A DNA stretch of 63,238 nucleotides from Welwitschia mirabilis (Eukaryota > Gnetophyta > Gnetopsida > Welwitschiales). The notes beneath the pieces were generated by a model. The model had not been told where the DNA came from. It was given only the letters and a program-made list of their open reading frames with translations, and made no database searches. The position numbers and the translations under genes were made by a program. The stretch's first letter is position 1; each line of letters starts with the position of its first letter. Positions 11,531-20,750 of the stretch are shown one piece after another. The stretch covers positions 231,117,607 to 231,180,844 of the forward strand of contig JBOZIK010000001.1 of the NCBI GenBank assembly GCA_051453625.1. The letters run 5' to 3'.

Positions 11531-12310
11531 TACACATTTGATATTAGAGCATTAAAGTATATAGAGACATCTTCAACATTAGAAATTTTGGGCCTTTATA
11601 TTTAGTTTCAAAGCATCTAAGTGGGTTTGAAGTTGAACTTAAAATTTTAGGGTATCACTTTTAGTATCAGAGTAGTAAGTCTTAAAGTTTTATAGCCGTT
11701 TAAGAATTGGTCNNNNNNNNNNNNNNNNNNNNNNNNNNNNNNNNNNNNNNNNNNNNNNNNNNNNNNNNNNNNNNNNNNNNNNNNNNNNNNNNNNNNNNNN
11801 NNNNNNNNNNNNNNNNNNNNNNNNNNNNNNNNNNNNNNNNNNNNNNNNNNNNNNNNNNNNNNNNNNNNNNNNNNNNNNNNNNNNNNNNNNNNNNNNNNNN
11901 NNNNNNNNNNNNNNNNNNNNNNNNNNNNNNNNNNNNNNNNNNNNNNNNNNNNNNNNNNNNNNNNNNNNNNNNNNNNNNNNNNNNNNNNNNNNNNNNNNNN
12001 NNNNNNNNNNNNNNNNNNNNNNNNNNNNNNNNNNNNNNNNNNNNNNNNNNNNNNNNNNNNNNNNNNNNNNNNNGGGTATCACTTTTAGTATCAGAGTAGT
12101 AAGTCTTAAAGTTTTACAACCATTTAAGATTTTGTCATTACAACTTGATATCAAAGAGTTAAAATAGAGGTTATTCAACTATAGAAGTTTGGGTCTTTAG
12201 ATTTTGTATCAGAGCTATATAAAGTTATGAAGTTTTTAAGTGTGAAATTTCAGAACTTTACATTTTGGTATCATAGCTATATAAAGTTATGAACTTTTTG
12301 TGTTGAATTT
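11531..12310 (+). repeat. ~58-62-bp PBS-derived tandem array (right copy, with gap)
   Basis: Degenerate units, each centred on a PBS-like 'TATCAGAGC' core: about 11,537 (gatattagagc), 11,604, 11,657, then after the gap 12,086, 12,146, 12,205-12,215 and 12,266-12,277. The last two are exactly 62 bp apart and nearly identical to the units at 1-143, including the TATATAAAG box. The 60 bp left of the gap (11,650-11,712) are nearly repeated right of it (12,074-12,136). The array ends at about 12,310 where element C begins. Confidence 0.8.
11713..12073. other. Assembly gap (361 N)
   Basis: 361 N inside the tandem array. The non-round size suggests an estimated gap. Long frames of X across it are not genes. 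Confidence 0.98.
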
Positions 12311-12433
12311 CAGACCTTTACACATCATTTGGGTTAACTTCCATTTATACTAGTATGTATTTTCTACAAATATTATGATTTACAAGTTTTACCTAAGGAC
12401 TGAAAGATTCCATAAATTCACATTACAACATTT

Positions 12434-12451
12434 TGGTGTAATTACTAGGGA
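12434..12451 (+). other. Decayed tRNA-Asp type PBS of element C
   Basis: TGGTGTAATTACTAGGGA preceded by 'acaacatt' lies where the Athila/Tat PBS (complementary to tRNA-Asp) is expected. It matches 11 of 18 positions; six differences are C-to-T or G-to-A transitions and one is a transversion. It fixes the 5' boundary of the internal region. Confidence 0.7.
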
Positions 12452-12594
12452 AGGCTGTAAGGAGTTATAGGATTATCACTATCTAGATAAGCACCTCAAA
12501 TTTTAGTTTATGTTATTTATTTAAAATAGTATTATATTTTGATTATAGTTAGTGCATTTATTTTAGCAATTTTTGTTTTTTCATAGTTTAGAAA

Positions 12595-12870
12595 TTCACT
12601 ATCGTCCTTACTATCATTCCCACAGCACAAGAGATGACAATTTGGATTTTTCAAGTTTATTTTCCTTTTTTACAGATTTTTCTTTTGTCAGATAGTAGTA
12701 ATAAAAGTTCTGTCATCTTCTCTGTCATTTCCATTACAAGCTGCATGATAGACTATTTGTTTAATTACAACAATTTTTTTTGATTTTATTATATTATTTT
12801 TTTTACTGTAGTGATTATTGTCCTTTCTATCATGCTCACAATTAGGTGGATGACTATTAGTTGTTTTTTA
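12595..12870 (+). repeat. Degenerate ~115-bp leader repeats with GTC..ATGAC motif
   Basis: Three loose units around 12,595, 12,716 and 12,815, each with 'gtcctt.ctatcat' or 'gtcatcttctctgtcat' followed 15-25 bp later by 'gatgac' or 'gatgact'. Similar units occur at 19,482-19,520 and in two copies at 20,421-20,600, in the 3' part of the same element. Function unknown. Confidence 0.4.
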
Positions 12871-12901
12871 TTTTTATTTGCTATTTGAGTTATGTAGGGA
12901 C

Positions 12902-14690
12902 ATGGTGAATTCTAGTAGAAAGACAAAATATCAAAGAGAGTAGAAATTAATTGAAGAAAATATCAAGGAAAGATTATTCAACTTTCAACAAAATCTAGAT
13001 ATGTACATTATAGATATGCAAATTCTAAAAATTTAAGAAGAATATTTTTCTACTTTTATTATTTTATAACTAGATTTTTCAAAAGAAAATTATATTATAG
13101 AAGTAGATTATGTCATTTCTTCTTCATTTATGTTTAAATCCTTGCAAAAACAAAAACAGGTTGCTTCATCTAATACGCTAATAATCATAGGAACTTTTAC
13201 TTTAAATATAAATGTTACTTTTAGAGATTTAATTGCTAATAAAAAATGTGAAATCCAAAATTCTTTTGATTTACCTACTGATAATGATATAAAATTAAGA
13301 AATTTAAATGCTTATCCAATATTTTTAGGGAAACCTGAGGAAGACACTTTTCAACATCTAGCTGACATTGAATAACTTGTTCTTACCTTAGAAAATGGAA
13401 AGAAATGCATTACTAATTATACTTACATGATTTCTTTTAATCACACTTAATGGAAAGAAAAAACTTTGGCTTAAAACCATTCTACATAAGATTATTAAAT
13501 CATGGAGTCAAGTGTAAGAAGTTTTTATCAAAAGATTTTTGAGTGAAAGTCCCATGAGAAAAAGAAGAAAGGAAGTTACCAACTTCTAGAAATAACCTCA
13601 CGAGAATTATGCCACAAAATATAAGCATTTTATTATATCTATTCATTCTAATCCTATTGATGAATTCTATAAAGAAAAATTACTTGATTATTTCTATAAT
13701 GGATTGAATGGTCAAAATAAACAACTTATAGACTTTTCTTGTGGTTGCAACTTGATGAACTTGGTCTTAGAGAATGCATGAAATGTGTTGGAAAATCTAG
13801 TAGAAATAAGTCAGACTTGGTCAAAACCCACTAAGGAAAATTAAATTGTAGGCCAAATCATAAAAGATTTAAAGGACATAAAACATAACAAAGAATAAGA
13901 GAGAGGTAAGTCAACCTACTTAATTAGGGATTTCACTATCACATTGACACTCAATTGATAGTTGATGCAAAGGTAGTAAAAGATGAAAACATAACTTCAA
14001 CATGTGATATTCGTAAAGAGAACTCTCATCCAACTAAAGAGTATCTAGTATTACTAACTTATAAGGAGAGGATGTTTGAGGAGATGTGTTCATTTAACCA
14101 AAGAACATCTAACTTTAAAAGTCAATCATAATTTCATTAAATATTAGATGAAAAATCACAATGGAAACCTTTTAAGAATAGATTTAGAAGTTCAAACTAA
14201 ATAACCTCAATTTTTAAATAAATTCAAATGATCCACTCAGAGATTCCATAGAAGAATTAAAGAAGGTGCAAGAAAAGACTAATGGTAATATTAAAAACTT
14301 AATGAATTTTCTTTAAGAAATGATTCTCGTCAATTAAAGATCATACACCTCGCACCCATGAGGTTTCAACTTCCAAAAATAATGACAAAAGTAATGAAGA
14401 AGATTATGAAGAAATTTTGGACTCATATAATGTCCCATCAACATAACATGCTAAAGCCACAATTAAAAATTCTTTACAAGAAAATAAAGGAAAGAAGCCA
14501 TCTACTCCTTAGCTTGATAGGTTAAACATGAATCTTACATATGATGAGCACTTAGAAACCTTGATGCAAGTGGTAAATATTAACTTACCTTTTTGAAAAC
14601 TCTTGTAAGAAAAGTTTTTCTTGCTTAATCTATTTCCAAATTAGTCATGAAAAAGTATCCTAAATTTAAACACCTTGGGATAGCAACAAC
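12902..14690 (+). pseudogene. gag: gag of element C, heavily disrupted
   Basis: Gag forms the particle that packages the element RNA. A plausible start is ATG 12,902 (MVNSSRKTKYQRE, then a stop). The clearest open piece is 13,130-13,375, ending in 'YPIFLGKPEEDTFQHLADIE', which matches the family pattern of a short 'F.G.PxEDPxxHL' core. Near the 3' end, 14,560-14,600 reads 'ETLMQVVNINLPF', similar to the segment found just before protease in Athila/Tat gag. Many stops and frameshifts lie between. Assignment rests on motif order and on position between PBS/leader and protease. It cannot encode a working protein. Confidence 0.7.
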
Positions 14691-14718
14691 AAGTATCACT
14701 TTGGAAGGGAACAAAAGA

Positions 14719-15100
14719 ATTTAAAAATATTTAATTAACATAAGAGCTAGTGTAAACATCATGCCTCTTCACATATGTAAAAGACTTGGGTTAGAAAATA
14801 GAATAGAACCTAAACAAATTATCTTGGATTTAGATAATACTTTAATTAAGAAACCATTAAGGATTATTAAATATCTAGTCATCCAAATAGAGAAAGCTTT
14901 TTATCCCATCGATGTAGTCATAATTAATGTAGAATATGATGGAGGTTATCCACTACTCTTAGGAAGAGCCTTTTATGCAACTGCCCACTGTATCATTGAC
15001 ACATGAACTAGAATGATGGAATGTCATATAGGAAATAAGAAGTTTATTATTCGAGTTTCTAATGCTACTAAAAGCAAAGGAGATGAGTTTAAGATAGAAG
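14719..15100 (+). pseudogene. Retropepsin (PR) of element C with altered active site
   Basis: The aspartic protease cleaves Gag-Pol. The active-site loop reads NIRASVNIMP at 14,737-14,766, where the family has Asp-x-Gly-Ala: the catalytic Asp (codon 14,737-14,739, aac) is Asn and the Gly is Arg, both explained by G-to-A changes. The second hallmark, 'YPLLLGRAFYATAHCIID' (about 14,950-15,000), matches the ILGRPFL-type motif and is followed by a stop at 15,004. The frame is otherwise open from 14,731. Inactive in this copy. It lies between gag and RT as expected for Ty3 elements. Confidence 0.8.
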
Positions 15101-15474
15101 AAGAACTTAAACTAACCTTATTTTTATAACATTATCCAATTGAAAAAAGATTGATAATGCTACATGTACCAACTTTATATGATGACTTGACTGAAATACA
15201 CTATCTTATATATGAGAAGGAGGAATCTTTTAAGAAAACTCAACATGTTCTCTCAATAGAAAACCTTTTTGAAAAGGGTCATCAAACGTCTATTGTCCCC
15301 ATAATAGATAGGATGATAGTTAAAAAGTTCAAGTTAGAACTAAAGGATTTGCCCAAAGGTCTAAATTATATTTTCCTATCCAACAATTTAAAGAAACTTT
15401 TACTAATAAGTGGTCTTCTTACTTCTCAATAAAAACCCAACTTGATCTCACTCTTAACTTTTAGAGAATTTGCC

Positions 15475-16200
15475 TTTAGTTAGACCCATAAAGACTTAGC
15501 TACCATCCCTCTTTTCATAGTCCATTACAAAATTTACCTTGAGGATAATGCTAAACCTATTAGGCAAACCTAAGAAAATATTAATTCAATCTTTAAGAAA
15601 GTAGTTAAGGATGAAATTATTAGACTTATAGATACTAGGATCATCTATGCTATATCTGATAGTTAGCGGGTTAATCTTTTGATAAGAGTTCCAAAAATGG
15701 ATGAAAAGTGAAGAATGTGCATTAACTTTAGAAAACTTAATGAGGTTACTAAAAAGGATGACTGTCCTTTACCTTTTCTTGATCAAGTTTTTGACAAAAT
15801 CCAAGGTTATGCCTACTATTATTTTCTTAATGGGTATAATGGCTATAATCAAGTTTGCATAGCAAGTGAAGATCAAGCAAAGATAACCTTTACCTAACCC
15901 TTTGGAATTTTTTCCTTTTTACAAATGCCTTTTGAACTTTGTAATGTCCTTAAAACATTCCAATAAGTAATGATAAGGATCTTTTTGACATGTTACATGA
16001 TTTTATTAAAATATTATGGATGACTTCTCCATCTTTGGTGAAACTTTTAAACAAATCATAGAAACATTAGATAAAGTATTGGATTAATGTATAGAAAGTG
16101 ATCTCGGTTTGAGTTGGGAAAAAAATTTACTCCTTGTCAACAATAAAATTGTTTTAAGTTACTATATTTTAAAGAAAGGGATTAAGATAATCACTACAAA
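15475..16200 (+). pseudogene. Reverse transcriptase (RT) of element C
   Basis: Copies element RNA into DNA. Motifs in order: 'EIIRLIDTRIIYAISDS' (about 15,615-15,660), 'MCINFRKLNEVTKKDD' (15,715), 'YYYFLNGYNGYNQV' (about 15,810-15,855), 'ITFT' followed by a stop (15,894), 'PFGIFSFLQMPF' (15,897), and the catalytic box IMDD at 16,013-16,024, whose two Asp are intact. Stops occur at 15,571, 15,664, 15,708 and 15,894 and the frame shifts before the catalytic box. The segment order and spacing are those of Ty3/gypsy RT. Not functional because of stops. Confidence 0.9.
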
Positions 16201-16402
16201 AGTTGTTATCATTAAAAGCCTTAGTCCTCCAACCAATGTCAAATAAGTTAGATCATTCCTTAATCATGCTCATTTTTATCATCATTTTATTCATGATTAT
16301 ATCAAGGTTTGTAAACCTATTTACTCATTACTCAAAAAAGATGCTAAATTTAATTAGACTGATTCATGTTAACTTGCATTTGATACACTTAAAGAAAACA
16401 TT

Positions 16403-16860
16403 TCTTTTAAACCTATTGTTATGAGTTCCAATTGGACTAAATATTTTAAACTCATGTGTGATGAAAGCAACATTACTATGGGTGGGATTATTGGTAAAAA
16501 ATATGAAAATGATTTTAAAGTTATATCTTATCTTAGTAAAAATTTATTCAAATCCCAATCAAACTACACTACTATTGAAAGTAAAATGCTTACTATTATC
16601 ATTTGCCTTGATCATCTTCGACACTATCTTCTTACATCAATGTTTAAATAGATCATGCAGCCATATGCTATTTTATGATTAAGAAAGATTTTAGTTCTAT
16701 ACTTATTAGGTGGATTGTTTTCATGCAAGAATTTAATATTACTATCATCAATAAGGCTGAAAAACATAATAGTATTATAGATCACCTATATCAACTTTCT
16801 TGTTCTCATGATAAACTTCTCATAAACAACTCCTTTCCAGATGAATAACTATTTGCTATT
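16403..16860 (+). pseudogene. RNase H of element C
   Basis: Degrades RNA in RNA-DNA hybrids during replication. The frame 16,421-16,651 contains 'LMCDESNITMGGIIG', with the catalytic Asp, then 'VISYLSKNL' and 'YTTIESKMLTIIICLDHLRH', with the conserved Glu and the Ty3-type ending. Downstream, another frame gives 'IIDHLYQLS' and 'INNSFPDE' (about 16,770-16,845), the tether seen between RNase H and integrase in Athila/Tat-like elements. A stop at 16,649 ends the longest open piece. Catalytic residues appear intact, but the polyprotein is broken on both sides. Confidence 0.85.
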
Positions 16861-16959
16861 AAAAAATTTATTCCATCTCTTCCACTTATCTTGTTTCTTG
16901 GTATGCTAATATTGTGAACTATCTTATTACTATGAAAACACCTCATCACTGAAACCATA

Positions 16960-17700
16960 AGTAATGGAATCTTTTCTCTATAGGATTAGTGGTTATGAGT
17001 GAAATGAACCTCATCTTTATAGAAGATGTAAATACCAAATTATGTGTAAAGGTTTGCCTAAATGGAAAGACTAGAAATCCTTAATGTTTGCTATGAAGAG
17101 GTATGTAGGGGATCCTATAGTGGCAAAAATACTATAATGAAAATTCTTCACTCTAGTTTCTATNNNNNNNNNNGTGTGATGCTTCTTAATGTTATGGTAC
17201 CCTAACTTGTTTCAAGATATGTCCCTTAAACATATACTTAAATGTGAACCTTTTGATTATTAAGGGATTGACTTTATAGGTCCTATCAAACCACATTCTT
17301 ATGATACAAATTACATCCTAATGGCTATTGAATATGTTACTAAGTGGGTTGAAGCTATTTCTACTACCAAGAATGATGCCCAAACTATTTGAAACTTTGT
17401 TCAAACTCATATCTTTCAATATTTTGGTTTTCTTAGAATCATCATTAGAGATCAAGAAACTCATTTCATTAATTACCTTTATCAAAAATGTCTTTTATCC
17501 ATTGGCGTTAAACATAGAATTGCATGTGCTTATCATTCTCAAACTAATGGCCAAGCTAAAAACACGAATAGAGAAATTAAAAAGATGTTCTAAAAATTAG
17601 TCTTTATTAATAGGAAAATTTGGTTGTCTAAACTTAATGATGTTCGTTGGGCTTACCATACTACTTGACATAACTCTCTAGGTTTCTGACTATATAAACT
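16960..17700 (+). pseudogene. Integrase (INT) of element C, catalytic Glu replaced by Lys
   Basis: Inserts cDNA into the host genome. The first Asp is in 'GIDFIGP' (codon 17,270-17,272), the second in 'IIRDQETHF' (17,450-17,452). The third catalytic position, 36 codons further as in DD35E enzymes, is in 'NGQAKNTNREI', where the codon 17,558-17,560 is aaa (Lys) instead of Glu. Stops precede GIDFIGP and follow 'AQTI'. A 10-N gap (17,164-17,173) hides part of the zinc-finger end. Downstream, 'KIQKLNGQRLKIY' (about 18,060-18,100) resembles the tail motif of Athila/Tat integrases; no chromodomain follows. Confidence 0.88.
17164..17173. other. Short assembly gap (10 N)
   Basis: Ten N inside the integrase N-terminal region. 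Confidence 0.98.
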
Positions 17701-18199
17701 TGAGTATGAAAAGGTTTTTGTTTTTCCAATTAATGTTTGCTATAACTCCTATTAATCCATCCATTGATTTAATCTTATAAACTTGGATGAAAATGTTAAA
17801 ACTTAATTACTCCAACTTCATCATTTAGATGAAAAGTATACTCATGTCATACATCATCAACTTATTCATAAAGCCCAAGTCAAGTTCAAACATAATAAAA
17901 ATATTCTTCATAAGTAATTTAAACCTAGTCAACTTGTCCTTTTATACAATACCCACTACACCTTTCACATAATAAGTTAACATCTAAATGGTTTGGTTCT
18001 TATCTTATAGAAAAAGTGTATTCTAAAGGATTAGTTAAAATATCTAATCTAAATACTAGAAAAATTCAAAAACTCAATGGACAAAGGTTAAAAATTTATA
18101 AGTCATCTATTGCTGAAACCTTTAATATGATAGAAGTACTTATCTTGGAATCCCTTCTCAATGAGGAGGATTTTCTTTTTGTCATTATTTAAATTCCTT

Positions 18200-19563
18200 C
18201 TTAATTCATTCCTTAGATATATACCATGCTATTATTTGAATTTAACTTATTACTTTATGAAGTCATCATTATTAGTAATCTTCTACTTAGGTATTTTAAA
18301 ATGATAAGATTGGATTCACCCAATTATAAGACATTTGTATGTCTATGAACTTCATTTAGAAGGAAGATGTCTTGGTTATTTTGTTCTCTTTTAATGGTGT
18401 AAGTAATTAATTGTTTTTTATGTTTTTACTTAATCCTCATCTTATTACTTTACTTTTATCCTTACAAGTACTTGGTCATGTGATCTTTTCAAAAAAATAA
18501 AAAATAAAAAAATAAATAAAGACCATGGTTTTTCATATCTAAGATAAAACCATGGTCACTATGATGTCCTACTGCAAGCACACCAGGGCAAATTTTCCTA
18601 AGAGGAGCCTTTGGTAGTATGATATGGTAGCTATGGGAACTCCACTGGGGGGTTAGTTGGTCATGCTATGTAAGTCCTTACTCCTCTGACAGTGGTTGCA
18701 CTTCCCTCATCATGATAGAATAAAATTTTACTTAGAGGTTAATAGAGGTATTGCTTGTTTTCTATATTTCTTTCGTATATAATACTTTCACATGATCATT
18801 CTATCTTTTTATATTCTAGTATTATTTTGATATGTAAGCTCATAAGTTCATGTATTAATATCTTTTTATCTTATCATTATTATTTGATAACATTACATAT
18901 ACTTGATATCATTATAATCATTGCCTATTTAAGTGGTACTTTATGAGTTTTTACAGGTTATCATGCATTTTTCCTCAAGTGATTTTATAATTTTTATTAA
19001 GGGAATTTATTAGATTAGAATTTAGGGTAGGTAAAAAATATTCTTTATATTCCTACTTATTCATTTTCATTTTTCTCCTTAGCTATTTTGTTGGATTTTA
19101 TAAAGTAATTTCCATACATTTTCAAAATAATATTATGGATCATTGATTTTACTCATAGCTTCTATTCATGAGGGTTATTATTTCTCTTTTGATAGGTGAT
19201 AATGATACTCTTTGAGTTTTAGTTCTTAATTTTCCATGCTTACTGATTTTGGGCACATTTGAGGAGTTCTTCTAAGCATTGCTTCCTTTTATTTAGTGCA
19301 TTTTTTTTCCTTTAACACCCTTTCCCCTAAGTCTTTTTTCACCATGGTTATGTTCTTTAGGATAATTCTTTTCTTTTTATCTTCTTTTTGATTTGCTGCT
19401 ATTTTTCTACTACTTGACTGCTTTTAGACTTTTTCTAGTTTTTCCTATCTTTCTAAACATCTCATTTGATTGGTGTCATTCCATGTCCATTTTTTCCATG
19501 ATAGATAGGATGACAATCATATTTTTTACTCTATTACAATGTGGGACATCTTGCTTTACTTAC
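18200..19563 (+). other. Post-integrase region of element C
   Basis: About 1.3 kb between the end of INT and the PPT. In Athila-like elements this interval can hold an env-like frame; here only short T-rich hydrophobic frames (18,755-18,946 and 19,393-19,575) exist and I see no evidence of a protein. A patch at 18,515-18,720 is richer in GC and less decayed than its surroundings and carries a hairpin. Confidence 0.6.
18521..18557 (+). other. Perfect 12-bp hairpin in the 3' region of element C
   Basis: GACCATGGTTTT (18,521-18,532) and AAAACCATGGTC (18,546-18,557) are exact inverted repeats around a 13-nt loop. The arms contain CCATGG twice. An A-rich run (18,490-18,520) precedes it and a GC-richer patch follows. 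A structured RNA role in the 3' part of the element transcript is possible but unproven. Confidence 0.8.
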
Positions 19564-19572
19564 GGGGGAGGG
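19564..19572 (+). other. Polypurine tract (PPT) of element C
   Basis: GGGGGAGGG after 'gctttacttac' has the form and context of the plus-strand primer site of Athila/Tat elements. The 3' LTR should start at about 19,573 (TAGGTCAT, possibly a decayed TG start). Confidence 0.65.
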
Positions 19573-20650
19573 TAGGTCATATTTTTAAGCTTCTTTTGAG
19601 ATATTAAGCAAAAATGTTAAATTTAGAAGAATCATTTTTGAACTTCATGATACATATTTATGATGAGTTATTTGGATATGATTTCATGTTACTTGAACAA
19701 ATTGTATAGACTTTATCTAGTACAAGCATAATAGCATACTCATAGAGTCTTTCTATAATTATGTTTTAGATCATCTAAAGGAAATTAATGTTATGATTAA
19801 TCTTGTAATTTATCTCTTGTAGAATACAATAATAACTTATATACATAATTCTTTGAGTTATTTCTACTTAAGTTTTATGCATCAATTTTAGTATTACTAT
19901 ATAGAATTATGATATAAATTATCATTTTCTAAGCTATCATTATTATATTTTATGATTTTTTGTATGTGTATAACATTCATTCATTCTATTGCAATGTGTT
20001 TAAGTAGGGCGCTTATGAATACATCAGTATTTATATTAGTTAATTGGTTTTTAATGTCTATTCCTACATGGTAAAAATTAAATTCAAATTACATTTTCTA
20101 GTTGATGGTTATCTTAGTCAAATTAGCTCACAACATAGTTGATCTCTTACTTCGTCAGGGATTGACAAGGTTAAGTAGAGGGTTATGTTGTAATGTCAAT
20201 TTTTAAGAATTTGATGATGTATTTTGAGTACTTTCGTAGGACATTTATATAGGTTTGGATGAAATTATGATGATTATGAATAACTGATAGGATGTTCACT
20301 AAAACATGTGATTATTAGCATATTTAAAGTTATCTCGAGCTTATTTTGATATTTCATACTTTGAAGAAAGGATTATCCATATAGAAGAATAATTATCCTT
20401 TGAGTTAGAAGATGGAGAAGCATGTCATCCCTTTACCATCTTCATGACATGTAGAACAATAACACTACTGATATGGATGCAATCTATGGAGTTGACTATA
20501 AGGCCTAAACCTAATGAACCATCTTTTAATGTGTATTGACATCCCCATTGTCATCTTCATGACAGTCAGGATGACAACACTGTATATGGACAAAAAGAAT
20601 TATCTTTATAATGGGGTCATGTAACCCATGTGAGTTGCGAGACTTTTCCC
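19573..20650 (+). other. Probable 3' LTR portion of element C
   Basis: Follows the PPT directly. No matching 5' LTR was available for comparison, so the call rests on position. Two ~55-bp similar segments at 20,425 and 20,537, both with 'catcttcatgaca', are about 113 bp apart. The end is not seen before the gap. Confidence 0.4.
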
Positions 20651-20750
20651 NNNNNNNNNNNNNNNNNNNNNNNNNNNNNNNNNNNNNNNNNNNNNNNNNN
20701 NNNNNNNNNNNNNNNNNNNNNNNNNNNNNNNNNNNNNNNNNNNNNNNNNN
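20651..20750. other. Assembly gap (100 N)
   Basis: 100 N placeholder between element C and an unassigned AT-rich stretch. Confidence 0.98.

Larger units (their letters stand above)
12311..20650 (+). mobile_element. Element C: degenerate Athila/Tat-like Ty3/gypsy retrotransposon
   Basis: Order of parts on the plus strand: PBS 12,434, leader, gag, PR, RT, RNase H, INT (no chromodomain seen), a ~1.3-kb 3' region with a hairpin, and PPT 19,564-19,572. Internal length from PBS to PPT is about 7.1 kb. The tRNA-Asp type PBS, gag style, absence of a chromodomain and long post-INT region point to the Athila/Tat side of Ty3 elements. All domains have stops. The 5' LTR is reduced to about 110 bp or less against the PBS array. 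The 3' LTR start follows the PPT and its end is not seen before the gap at 20,651. Confidence 0.85.

Noticed and set aside
11690-12178. Long frames on both strands across N runs (also 40,152-40,742 and 1,133-1,366)
   Set aside because: They consist mainly of X from undetermined bases and carry no sequence support.
19393-19575. Env-like gene in the 3' region of element C
   Set aside because: Only a 60-residue hydrophobic frame ending in the PPT is open. No surface-protein features can be shown.
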